A stretch of DNA of 56,552 nt from Lysobacter antibioticus (GTDB lineage Bacteria; Pseudomonadota; Gammaproteobacteria; Xanthomonadales; Xanthomonadaceae): the NCBI RefSeq assembly GCF_000731095.1, contig NZ_JMTZ01000024.1, positions 1-56,552 of the forward strand, in the 5' to 3' direction. This document shows, piece by piece, positions 33,963 through 47,707 of the stretch. Positions within the stretch are counted from its first letter, which is position 1. Each line of letters begins with the position of its first letter. Under the pieces are notes generated by a model that was not told where the DNA came from, did no database searches, and saw only the letters and a list, made by a program, of their open reading frames with translations. A program made the position numbers and the translations under genes.

Positions 33963-34163
33963 TCAGCTGGAGTAGTGGTCGCGGATGTGGGCGTGGTAGT
34001 AGCCGCCTTTCGAGGTGGCCGCGATCAGGCCCAGGTTCACGCTCTCGGGCACGCCGTGAAAATCGTAGTCCTGGCCCTCGACGAAGCGGATCCTCAGCAG
34101 TCCGGTCGCAAGGTCGTAACCGATCGCCTCGATGGCCGAGGAAGAAACACGGATCATCTCCAT
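33963..34163 (-). CDS. KTSC domain-containing protein
   Basis: A 66-aa protein consisting of one KTSC domain: MEMIRVSSSAIEAIGYD at the N-terminus, LRIRFVEGQDYDFHGVPESV in the middle and GGYYHAHIRDHY at the end. Its function is unknown, although the family occurs near RNA-related proteins. I chose the ATG at 34163 because GGAGA lies 9 nt upstream at 34177-34173; the ATG at 34172 would abut the same ribosome-binding site. Divergent from the RNase gene. Confidence 0.85.
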   Translation of the reverse strand: MEMIRVSSSAIEAIGYDLATGLLRIRFVEGQDYDFHGVPESVNLGLIAATSKGGYYHAHIRDHYSS

Positions 34164-34408
34164 TGCATGCATCTCCTTGCGAGTGTGTGGTGGATCGCCC
34201 GGGGCCGCGGAAGGCGACGAATCGAGCGCGCCGTTCGAACCCCTCTATGAGACCACGACCCCGTCGCAGGGCCCGCGACGCTGCGAAGCGCGAGGGATAA
34301 TTCAGCGACCAAGCGGTCGCTAGGACCGGCAGCGGCGCGGGTCGAAAGCTGCAAGCGCAGCCACGTCTCATGGCCTAAACTGCCGGCGTTATCCGCCAGG
34401 AGTCTCCG

Positions 34409-34903
34409 ATGCGCCGTAATCTCTGGCTGATCGCCGCCGTGGTCTTGATCGGCCTGTGGGTCTGGAGCCAGCGCGGCATGCAGGCGCCGCAACCCGCCGT
34501 TCCCGCGCACGCACCGGTGACGCAGTCGCAACCGGCCATGCGCGATGACGCCATGCGCGATGACGCCGGGCACGGCAACGCCGGACGCGGCCACGACGAA
34601 ACCCCGCCGATCGCCTCGATCGCACTGCCGCCGGAAGCGAACGACACCTTGCGCCGCATCGCCGCGGGCGGCCCGTTCGCGCATCGCCAGGACGGCGGCG
34701 TGTTCCAGAACCGCGAGCAACGCCTGCCGCGGCAACCGCGCGGCTATTACCGCGAGTACACGGTCGAAACGCCGCGTTCCGACGACCGCGGCGCACGCCG
34801 CATCGTCACCGGCGGCGATCCGCCGTCCGAGTACTACTACACCGGCGATCACTACCGCAGCTTCACCCGCTTCGACGTGCGGGCCGACGGAGGCGCACGA
34901 TGA
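34409..34903 (+). CDS. Guanyl-specific ribonuclease, RNase Sa/barnase family, membrane-tethered or exported
   Basis: A 164-aa protein with an N-terminal hydrophobic segment (residues 4-19, uncleaved anchor or signal), a low-complexity linker with a MRDDA duplication, and a microbial ribonuclease domain (about 70-160). It closely follows RNase Sa: catalytic Glu116 (REYTV), Arg127 and Arg131 (RGARRIV), His148 (GDHYRSF), and substrate-binding FQNRE (99-103). It would cut RNA after guanosine outside the cytoplasm. AGGAG precedes the ATG by 6 nt. Its stop overlaps the barstar gene start (ATGA), so the pair is translated together. Confidence 0.93.
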   Translation: MRRNLWLIAAVVLIGLWVWSQRGMQAPQPAVPAHAPVTQSQPAMRDDAMRDDAGHGNAGRGHDETPPIASIALPPEANDTLRRIAAGGPFAHRQDGGVFQNREQRLPRQPRGYYREYTVETPRSDDRGARRIVTGGDPPSEYYYTGDHYRSFTRFDVRADGGAR

Positions 34904-35340
34904 GCGGCTCGATCGATCCGCGCGAGTTGCTCGCCGATCCGGCCCAGGCAGGCGCCTACTTCATCGATGCACGCGACGCGCGTGCACTGGCCGATGCCGC
35001 AGCCGAGCTCGAGTTCGCGGTCGCCCGCGTCGATTTCGCCGGCTGCGCCGACAAGGACGACGCGCTGGCGCGCATCGCCGCGGGTCTGCGTTTCCCGGCC
35101 TGGTTCGGCCACAACTGGGATGCGCTCAACGACTGCGTCAACGACCTGTCGTGGTGGCCGGCGCCGGGCTATCTGCTATTGATCGAACATGCCGGCCCTT
35201 GGCAGGCCGAACACGGCGAGGACGCCGCGACCCTGGTCGAGATCCTCAACGACGCCGCGCAGGATTGGGCGAAGTCGCGCATCGCGTTCTGGGCGCTGCT
35301 GCCGCTGCCGCAGGCGGAGCTCGCACAGATGGCGCCCTGA
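34900..35340 (+). CDS. Barstar-family ribonuclease inhibitor
   Basis: A 146-aa cytoplasmic protein with the barstar signature FPAWFGHNWDALNDCVNDLSWW (positions about 66-87), containing the Asn/Trp/Asp/Ala core that docks in the RNase active site. It presumably neutralises the upstream RNase before export, protecting the producer. The gene overlaps the RNase gene by 4 bp, the classic immunity arrangement although most barnase/barstar genes are unlinked in Bacillus. Followed by a B-type inverted repeat pair before the convergent lipoprotein gene. Confidence 0.93.
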   Translation: MSGSIDPRELLADPAQAGAYFIDARDARALADAAAELEFAVARVDFAGCADKDDALARIAAGLRFPAWFGHNWDALNDCVNDLSWWPAPGYLLLIEHAGPWQAEHGEDAATLVEILNDAAQDWAKSRIAFWALLPLPQAELAQMAP

Positions 35341-35364
35341 GCCACCGCGACGCCGGCTTTCAGG

Positions 35365-35453
35365 CTAGGAGCGGCGCGAGCCGCGACCACGCAGTCACCC
35401 GTACGAACGTCCCCAGCCGCAGATTCGCGGTCGCGGCTCGCGCCGCTCCTACC
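35365..35453. repeat. Inverted pair of B-type palindromic repeats
   Basis: Copies at 35365-35391 and 35426-35453 in opposite orientation, 34 bp apart, in the 177-bp gap between the convergent barstar and small lipoprotein genes. Same sequence family as 17671-17744. Confidence 0.8.
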
Positions 35454-35517
35454 CCAAGGCCGATCGCACCTCCGAGAACCGCGATCGACGGCTGCGGACG
35501 GCGCGAGCGCGCGAGGT

Positions 35518-35754
35518 TCAGCGCTCGTCGTCCTTTTTCTTGAAGTCGACCTTTTCCGAGGCGCCTTGCGAATCCCACTTCGCTTCGAGTTTGCGCTCGC
35601 ACCAGGCCGGCGGGGTCTCGCCGGGACGCGTCGGGCCGCTCGCACATTCGGGGCGCGCATCGACCGCGGCGTTGGTGTCGCGATATTCGACGCCGCTGCA
35701 GGCGCCGAGCATGACGACGGCGGTCAGAACGGCGAGGCCGGTGAATACACGCAT
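35518..35754 (-). CDS. Small hypothetical lipoprotein
   Basis: A 78-aa protein with a signal peptide and lipobox (MLGACS, Cys at about residue 19), a short Cys/Trp-containing middle (PPAWCERKLEAKWDSQG) and a charged Lys/Asp/Glu tail. I do not recognise the family. It is likely an envelope lipoprotein; function unknown. Confidence 0.7.
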   Translation of the reverse strand: MRVFTGLAVLTAVVMLGACSGVEYRDTNAAVDARPECASGPTRPGETPPAWCERKLEAKWDSQGASEKVDFKKKDDER

Positions 35755-35823
35755 GCAAGGCTCCTGTCGGGATGTCGCCGCCGACCTTCGCCGACGCGGC
35801 GAGGGCCCGCCAGTGTCATTGGT

Positions 35824-37098
35824 TCAGGCCACGACATCGGCTGCGGCCGGCGCCACCGCCGGCACGCGCGCATAGCGCCAGGCGATCAGCAAGCCGATGC
35901 CGAGCAAGGCGGCGGCGATGTACCACGGCGCGCCCGGCAGGTGGATCGGCGCCGACTTGCCGATGAAGTAGCCGAAGCTGCTGGCGAAGATCGCCGGCCC
36001 GATCACGCCGGCCAGGCTGACCAGGCTCATCAGCGCGCCCTGGATGCGGCCCTGCTCGTGAGCGCCGACCTGACGCGTGACCAAGGCCTGGGTCGCCGGC
36101 GCCGCCATCGCCCACAAGGCGCTGATCGGCAGGCCGAGCAGGAAGATCAGGCCGGTGTCGGCGCTGCCGTAGACGATGAAGCCGATCACGCCGCAGGCCA
36201 GGCCGAACAGCAGGGTGCGGCGCTCGCCGAGCCAGGCGACGACGCGGCCGATCAAGGCGACGTTGACGATGATGTTGAACACGCCGACCACCGCCAGCAC
36301 CCAGCCGACCTTGTCCAGGCCCCACTGGTACTGATAACCGGCGAACAGCACGAAGATGCTCGGATAGACGTAGTGGGCCATGTTGGCGATGAACACCACC
36401 GCGGCCAGGCCGAACACCTGCGGGTAACGCTTGAGCAGCATCAGCGAGCCGAACGGATTGGCGTGGGCCCAGTCGAAGCGTGCGGTGCGCTTCTCCGGCG
36501 GCAGCGATTCGGGCAGCACGAACCAGCCGTAGAAGAAGTTCAGCAGGGCCAGGCCGGCGGCGAACCAGAACGGCAGGCGCATGTCGATCGCGCCGAGCTG
36601 GCTGCCGATCACCGGGCCGATCACGAAACCGACGCCGAATGCGGCGCCGATCATGCCGAAACTCTTGGCGCGCTGTTCCGGCGGGGTGACGTCGGCGACG
36701 TAGGCGTTTGCGGTGGTGAAGCTGGCCGCGGTGATGCCCGAAATGATGCGGCCGATCAGCAGCAGCGGCAGGGTGTTGGCCACCGCCATCAGGATGAAGT
36801 CCAGGCCCAGGCCCAGGCAGGAGATCAGGATCACCGGGCGCCGGCCGTAGCGGTCCGACAGGCTGCCCTGGATCGGCGAGAACACGAACTGGATCAGCGC
36901 GAACACGGTGCCGAACAGGCCGACCCAGTAGGCCGCCTTGGCGGTGTCGCCGCCGACGAAGTCCTCGATCAGGTGCGGCAGCACCGGAATGATCAAGCCG
37001 AACGACAGCACGTCGATCAGCACGGTGATGAAGATGAAGACGAGCGCAGCACGACGCGCGCCCGAAGCAGGAGCGATGGGAGGAGTCATGAATGCCAA
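35824..37098 (-). CDS. TetA-like MFS drug exporter (DHA1 family)
   Basis: A 424-aa integral membrane protein with 12 predicted helices. The first helix VFIFITVLIDVLSFGLIIPV, the motif SDRYGRRPVIL between helices 2 and 3 (MFS motif A, GSLSDRYGRR), and GIVGPAIG-type motif C (GVGFVIGPVIG) are typical of tetracycline-class proton antiporters (TCR/Tet family). Start is 37098 (MAFMTPP) or 37089 (MTPP); no strong ribosome-binding site decides it. No TetR-type repressor lies next to it, unlike the classic tet loci; it shares the long 503-bp intergenic region with gltB. Confidence 0.88.
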   Translation of the reverse strand: MAFMTPPIAPASGARRAALVFIFITVLIDVLSFGLIIPVLPHLIEDFVGGDTAKAAYWVGLFGTVFALIQFVFSPIQGSLSDRYGRRPVILISCLGLGLDFILMAVANTLPLLLIGRIISGITAASFTTANAYVADVTPPEQRAKSFGMIGAAFGVGFVIGPVIGSQLGAIDMRLPFWFAAGLALLNFFYGWFVLPESLPPEKRTARFDWAHANPFGSLMLLKRYPQVFGLAAVVFIANMAHYVYPSIFVLFAGYQYQWGLDKVGWVLAVVGVFNIIVNVALIGRVVAWLGERRTLLFGLACGVIGFIVYGSADTGLIFLLGLPISALWAMAAPATQALVTRQVGAHEQGRIQGALMSLVSLAGVIGPAIFASSFGYFIGKSAPIHLPGAPWYIAAALLGIGLLIAWRYARVPAVAPAAADVVA

Positions 37099-37245
37099 AG
37101 GGCGAAAGGCTTGCGAGTGGCGCAGTCTAGCGCGCAGGCGAGTGTGCGGCAGGGTCGTTTGTCACCGCGCGATGGTTTCTTACGTTACTAATTGCCCGAC
37201 GAATCGAGAATTTTCCCATCGAGATCATTGGCTTACAAAATCGCT

Positions 37246-37265
37246 TGTGAGCGCGCGCGCTCACA
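37246..37265. promoter_or_regulatory. Perfect 20-bp palindrome upstream of gltB
   Basis: TGTGAGCGCGCGCGCTCACA is its own reverse complement. The outer halves TGTGA and TCACA match CRP half-sites, but the spacing is 10 bp instead of 6, so it is probably not a CRP site. Alternating GC in the centre could also form Z-DNA. It lies in the 503-bp gap 37099-37601 between the MFS gene and gltB. Two smaller palindromes lie at 37322-37334 and 37371-37386. Confidence 0.45.
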
Positions 37266-37601
37266 GTTCCGTGCGCGTGTAAGCAGGGCAAATTCTGCGT
37301 CCATGGGTGAATTGCCGCATCGCACAATTTGTGCTTTAGTCGAAACACGCTCGGTTTTGACACTGCCGGTGCGGGACGAGTCCCGCGCCAGTGGCGGATG
37401 CGCCTTGCGCGTAACAGTGACCTCAAGATCCTCCAGCAACACCGCCAAGCCAACCAATCGATATCGCGAACGTCGCTTCGCGTTGGGGAACCGCCTCCAG
37501 GGACCAGTTTTAGAACATCGATGCAAGGACCCGGTCAGACCACAACGTAAAGCGATAGCGAGCTAGCGATCCACGGAACACCCCACCGGTCCGGAGATGC
37601 G

Positions 37602-42071
<4,470 letters not shown>

Positions 42072-42099
42072 GTCTTTCCTCGATGCTTACGACGGCAAC

Positions 42100-42259
42100 A
42101 GCAAATCCCCCCTGCCCCCCTTTTGCAAAGGGGGGAACGGCGGTGGAACATCAGTCAGTGCCGTACGGGTCGCGCGAACATCCCGCGTCGGCGCACCTCC
42201 ATCATGACAAACGGGTACTCCTCCCCCCTTTGAAAAAGGGGGGCCGGGGGGGATTTGCT
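42100..42259. repeat. Inverted pair of A-type palindromic repeats between gltB and gltD
   Basis: Left copy 42100-42137 (AGCAAATCCCCCCTGCCCCC type) and inverted right copy 42221-42259 (ending GGGGGGATTTGCTT), with an 83-bp spacer. Each copy has its own hairpin (for example CCCCCCTTTTGCAAAGGGGGG), and the two copies together form a long stem. No gene in the gap. Confidence 0.85.
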
Positions 42260-42264
42260 TCTGA

Positions 42265-43854
<1,590 letters not shown>

Positions 43855-43878
43855 GCGGCTGTCGCGCCCTCACCCCAA

Positions 43879-43904
43879 CCCCTCTCCCGTCAACGGGAGA
43901 GGGG
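43879..43904. repeat. Hairpin repeat just after gltD (D type)
   Basis: An 11-bp perfect stem (CCCCTCTCCCG at 43879-43889 and its complement at 43894-43904) with a TCAA loop, 25 bp after the gltD stop. It has no T run, so it may stabilise the 3' end or act with Rho. The motif is common in xanthomonad intergenic regions. Confidence 0.65.
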
Positions 43905-43934
43905 CTGCGATGAAGCGCAGACCGCAGTGCCTCA

Positions 43935-44022
43935 GCTCGTCATCCCCGCGAAGGCGGGGATCCATAGATCTCGACCGTCCTCGCCCGAAAAGAGCTGGAT
44001 CCCCGCCTTCGCGGGGATGACG
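43935..44022. repeat. Inverted pair of C-type repeats (GTCATCCCCGCG family)
   Basis: GTCATCCCCGCGAAGGCGGG-type copy at 43935-43964 and inverted copy at 43992-44022, between the convergent gltD and folE genes. The 225-bp gap 43855-44079 contains these and the D hairpin and no gene. Confidence 0.85.
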
Positions 44023-44079
44023 GCCGTGCGGATTCGCTGCGAATCCGGACTCGGGCAACGCATCAACGAGTGTCGCTAC

Positions 44080-44673
44080 TCAGCGGCCCGGGCCGACATC
44101 GATGAAGCGCAGGAACTCGGCGCGGGTGCGGGCGTCGTCGCGGAACATGCCGAGCATCTTCGAGGTGATCATGCTGACGCCGCGCTTATGCACGCCGCGG
44201 GTGGTCATGCACTCGTGCGCGCCTTCGATGACCACGCCAACGCCGAGCGGCTGCAGCACGTCCTGGATCGACTGGGCGATCTGCGCGGTCATCTTTTCCT
44301 GGACCTGGAAACGGCGCGCGTAGGTCTCGACCACGCGGGCCAGCTTGCTGATGCCGACGACCTTGCCGCTCGGCAGGTAACCGACATGGGCCTTGCCGAT
44401 GATCGGCGCCATGTGGTGCTCGCAATGGCTCTCGAACTCGATGTCGCGCAGCACGATCATTTCGTCGTAACCGGCCACTTCTTCGAAGGTGCGGGCCAGG
44501 TATTCGCGCGGATCGTCGCCGTAACCGCTGAACCAGTCGCCATAGGCCTCGACCACGCGCTTGGGCGTGTCGAGCAGGCCTTCGCGGGCGGGATCTTCGC
44601 CGGCCCAGCTCAGCAGGGTGCGAACGGCGGCTTCGGCCTGTTCGCGGGACGGCTTGCTGTCGTTGTCGGCCAT
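44080..44673 (-). CDS. folE: GTP cyclohydrolase I
   Basis: A 197-aa enzyme converting GTP to 7,8-dihydroneopterin triphosphate for folate synthesis. Zinc ligands and catalytic His are in [10 protein letters not shown] and ECMTTRGV, and the GTP-binding [14 protein letters not shown] block is present. Start at MADNDSKPS (44673) is the first Met giving a normal family N-terminus; ten upstream codons are open. Convergent with gltD. Confidence 0.95.
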   Translation of the reverse strand: MADNDSKPSREQAEAAVRTLLSWAGEDPAREGLLDTPKRVVEAYGDWFSGYGDDPREYLARTFEEVAGYDEMIVLRDIEFESHCEHHMAPIIGKAHVGYLPSGKVVGISKLARVVETYARRFQVQEKMTAQIAQSIQDVLQPLGVGVVIEGAHECMTTRGVHKRGVSMITSKMLGMFRDDARTRAEFLRFIDVGPGR

Positions 44674-44793
44674 GGTCCGGCCTCTTGCATGTGGGAGGGG
44701 CATCCTACTCCACCGCGCCGCGCACGCCGAGTGCGCGGGCGGAACGCCGGGTTGCCGCGGCTGCGACGCTCGCCGCCAACCGCCACGGCCGGC

Positions 44794-44821
44794 AAAAAAA
44801 AGGCCGCCCGGAGGGGCGACC
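44794..44821 (-). terminator. Intrinsic terminator for the 44875-45216 gene
   Basis: On the minus strand an 8-bp GC-rich stem (44814-44821 with 44802-44809, one G-T pair, loop GGAG region 44810-44813) is followed by eight T residues (44801-44794). It lies 54 bp after the stop of the small hypothetical gene. Confidence 0.8.
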
Positions 44822-44874
44822 AGTAGACTCCCCGGGGGAGAGCGCCTAGGGAGCGGTGGTCATCGCGCGAGCCG

Positions 44875-45216
44875 TCAGCGCAGCGACCGGTCGAGTGCGT
44901 GGGGCAAGCTGCGCTCGATGTGATGCCATCCGTCGCGCACCGCCTCGCGCGCTTCGGTCCAATGCAGTCGCGAGCTGGCGCGGTGCCGGTGCCATTCGCG
45001 CCCCAGTTCGGCCTCGACCTCTTCGAAGCGGTGCCCGCCGCACTCCAGATAGCTGTCGTAGCCGTAACGGTAGGCGGGTTCGTAGTCGGGCCATTCGCGT
45101 CCGGCGCTGTAGTACGCGGCGAAGCGGTACTCGCGGTGGAAGTGCTCGCGGTATTCGCCAGGATCGATCGCCTCGGCCACCGCCGAACCGACCTCCTTTG
45201 CGTTGAGATGTTTCAT
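44875..45216 (-). CDS. Hypothetical protein, 113 aa, Tyr/His/Glu-rich
   Basis: A soluble 113-aa protein without signal. The block DYEPAYRYGYDSYLECGGHRFEEVEAELGREW recurs in small conserved proteins often found near stress-related genes in proteobacteria; I recall these only as uncharacterised. The EPAYRYGY core and the aromatic-rich N-terminal YREHFHREYRFAAYY are the striking parts. It has its own terminator at 44794-44821, so it is probably expressed as a single gene. Function unknown. Confidence 0.75.
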   Translation of the reverse strand: MKHLNAKEVGSAVAEAIDPGEYREHFHREYRFAAYYSAGREWPDYEPAYRYGYDSYLECGGHRFEEVEAELGREWHRHRASSRLHWTEAREAVRDGWHHIERSLPHALDRSLR

Positions 45217-45371
45217 GGCCGGCGTCGGATTCCAGGGACGTCACACGCGTCCTTGGCCACCAAGCTAGGCCCTGATCCATGCAATGCAGGTGAAGATCGC
45301 GGGTAACGGCGCCGATGTTCAGAAAGCGGTGGCGCGCGGCTCAGCGGCGTCAGCGCCGCGTGAGGGCGGAA

Positions 45372-47054
45372 TCACTCCGCCGGCAAAGCCGTCGCGAGGT
45401 CGCGCCCCTGAGCGACGCTGACCGCGTTGCGTCCGGCGACGGTGGCGCTGCGCAAGGCCTGGCGCACGCGTTCGAACAGCTCGGCGACTTGCTCGCCGCG
45501 CTGCGAGATCGCCAGGCCGATGCTCACGCTCATGGTGATCTCGTGGCCGTCGATGCGGAACGGCCGCTGGGCGAAGGTGTCGGCCAGGCGGCGCGCCAGC
45601 AGTTCGCATTCGACCCGTTCGCATTCGCTGACGATGCCGAAGCAGTCGCCGGCCATGCGGGCGATGGTGTCGTCGGGCCGCAACACCCCGCGCATGCGCG
45701 CCAGGGCCTGCTGCAGCAGGGCGTCGCCGACCGCGCGGCCGTAGCGCGCGTTGACCTCGCCGAAGCCGTCCAGGTCGACCAGCAGCAAGCCGTAGGTATT
45801 CACGTTCAGGCTGCCCGGCGAAGACCAGGCCTCGAGCATCTGTTCCAGTACCTGGGCGTTGAGCGCGCCGGTCAGCGGATCGCGTTCGACCGACTGCCGC
45901 GCCAGCAGCAGGATGCGGTGGCGGTTGGCGGCATGTTGGCTCAGAGCCAGGGCGAGCACGGCCGATTCCAGCACCGCGGTCAGGGCCAGGCCGCGTTCGG
46001 CCCATTCGGCGTCGCGCAGGCCGAGCGCATTCGCGGCGAGCGCGGCGGCGAACACCAGCATCGGGGTCCAGCCCAGCAGGTAATAACCGGCGTAGGGCGC
46101 GCCCTTGCGCCAGGCCGCGACCGCGATCACCAGCATCAGCGGCACGCCGAGCAGCAGCAACAGGTTGCCACCGATGTACCACCAGCCGTAGGAATGCTCG
46201 CGCATGATCACCAGCACCAGCAGCCAGAACATATTGGCCCACTGGATCGCCCGCAGCACCCAGGCGGTGCGCGGCATCAGCCGCGGCAGATCGAGGAAGC
46301 GCAGGCTGAAACCGAGCTGGAAGATCGTCGCCAGGGTCGCCAGCGCCCAGCCGATCGCCGGTTCGCTGGCCAGCCCGGCCAGCCCCCACATCTCCGAGGC
46401 GTCGCCGGACAACAGCAACAGATAGGTCGCGATGCAGGCCAGGTAGGCGCCGTAGCCCAGATAAACGAAGTCGCGGAACGCGACCCACACGCCGACCATC
46501 GCCACCGCCATCAACATCATCGCGGTGAAGGCCGCGGCCATGAAGCGGGCGTCGCCGCGCTCCTGCCGGGCCAGATCGGGGATGCTGGCGAACGACAGGC
46601 GGATCTCGCTCATCGCCGCGCGCCCCTTGATGCGCAGATAGGCCACCGAGGACGGCGGCCAGCCGTTCGGCAGGGCCAGCACCCAGCCGCGGCGCATCAG
46701 CGGCACGCCGCCGTGTTCGGCGTCCTCGACTTCGCGCGGGCCGGCGCCGGGCGGGTAATACAGCAGGGGGCCCATCGCGCGCGGACCACGCAGGACCAGC
46801 AACTGGCCTTCGTATTTGCCGATCGCGCGCTGGCTGGTCAGGCGCAGCCAATAGCCCTCGTTGCGGCGCGGCAGGCTGAAACGGATCGATTCTTCGGGCC
46901 GCTCGGCGACCAACTGGCGGATCACCGGAGCGCCGACCGGCGGCGCCTGCAGGTCGGTATCGGTCAGCAGGACCTCGACCTTCAACGATTGCGCGGCGGC
47001 CGGCAGGCAGGCGCAGGCCAACGCGATCAGCAGCGCCCACAGGCCTATGCGCAT
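45372..47054 (-). CDS. 7TM-DISM protein with degenerate GGDEF domain
   Basis: A 560-aa membrane protein: signal peptide (1-21), an extracellular beta-rich domain like 7TMR-DISM type 2 (about 25-160), about seven helices (about 170-375), and a C-terminal GGDEF-like domain (390-545; RDPLTGALN, LLVDLDGFGEVNARYGRAVGD). The active-site motif reads AGDCF (468-472) instead of GGDEF, losing a Gly and the metal-binding Glu, so diguanylate cyclase activity is doubtful. The inhibitory-site motif RxxD is intact (RPDD, 459-462). It may therefore bind c-di-GMP or act through protein contacts. Likely monocistronic. Confidence 0.87.
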   Translation of the reverse strand: MRIGLWALLIALACACLPAAAQSLKVEVLLTDTDLQAPPVGAPVIRQLVAERPEESIRFSLPRRNEGYWLRLTSQRAIGKYEGQLLVLRGPRAMGPLLYYPPGAGPREVEDAEHGGVPLMRRGWVLALPNGWPPSSVAYLRIKGRAAMSEIRLSFASIPDLARQERGDARFMAAAFTAMMLMAVAMVGVWVAFRDFVYLGYGAYLACIATYLLLLSGDASEMWGLAGLASEPAIGWALATLATIFQLGFSLRFLDLPRLMPRTAWVLRAIQWANMFWLLVLVIMREHSYGWWYIGGNLLLLLGVPLMLVIAVAAWRKGAPYAGYYLLGWTPMLVFAAALAANALGLRDAEWAERGLALTAVLESAVLALALSQHAANRHRILLLARQSVERDPLTGALNAQVLEQMLEAWSSPGSLNVNTYGLLLVDLDGFGEVNARYGRAVGDALLQQALARMRGVLRPDDTIARMAGDCFGIVSECERVECELLARRLADTFAQRPFRIDGHEITMSVSIGLAISQRGEQVAELFERVRQALRSATVAGRNAVSVAQGRDLATALPAE

Positions 47055-47707
47055 ACCCGGATCCGCTCCCGAACCATGAAGCTGCGCAGTCTAGCCCGAG
47101 TCGGCGCGGGTCGGCATGGCCCGCGAAAACCTCATGGGGCGGCATCGGATGCGCAGCCTTGGCGGCGAAGGGCCGCGGGATCGGCAGTGGAGCCGCCCTG
47201 TCCGGCCATTCGGCCGTGCCCGCACGGGTATAAGCAATCCGGGGCTTTATCGCGACGCCACGCTGAAGTCTCTGGATCCCCGCTTTCGCGGGGATGACGA
47301 GCTGGGGACTCCGCTCCGGTCTCAGACAGAACCGCCATGCCGCGCTTTTGCCGTCATCCCAGCGCAGGCCGGGGTGAATGGATGCGTTTGCGAGCCAATG
47401 GCTCGTGCATCCGTGAACGCCAGGGCGCTGTGCGCCCTGGCCGGGTCGCAGAGGCTTCAGAGCGATGTCGCGATAACGCCTTGGACACTCGGCTCCGCCA
47501 AGGTAAAGCAGAGCCCGCCTCCGCGGGAATGACGGGACTGTTGATATCGCGGAGCCCGCCAGCGCGGGAATGACGAGCCGGGGAGCCCCCGCCGGTCGGT
47601 CGGCCCGACCGGCGGGATCGCATCAAAAAGACCAACGACGGGTCGCGGCGAATGAGAGGGGAAGGGAGCCCCGCCGCGCCCGTTTTATCGTCGGTCAAGG
47701 GGAACCA
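47055..47707. repeat. Gene-free 653-bp gap with C-type repeats and hairpins
   Basis: The gap holds a full C-type copy (47272-47302), a degenerate copy (47348-47375), and two truncated copies (about 47513-47533 and 47553-47577). A perfect 8-bp hairpin (CCAGGGCG, 47420-47427 with 47433-47440) lies among them. Open frames that cross this region only translate the repeats. No gene is supported. Confidence 0.75.

Noticed and set aside
37246-37265. CRP/Clp site upstream of gltB
   Set aside because: The half-sites TGTGA and TCACA are present, but the 10-bp spacing does not match the 6-bp CRP spacing; kept only as an unassigned palindrome.
47337-47698. Short open frames with peptides such as VIPAEAGS
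   Set aside because: They are translations of the C-type palindromic repeats in both strands and have no independent support.
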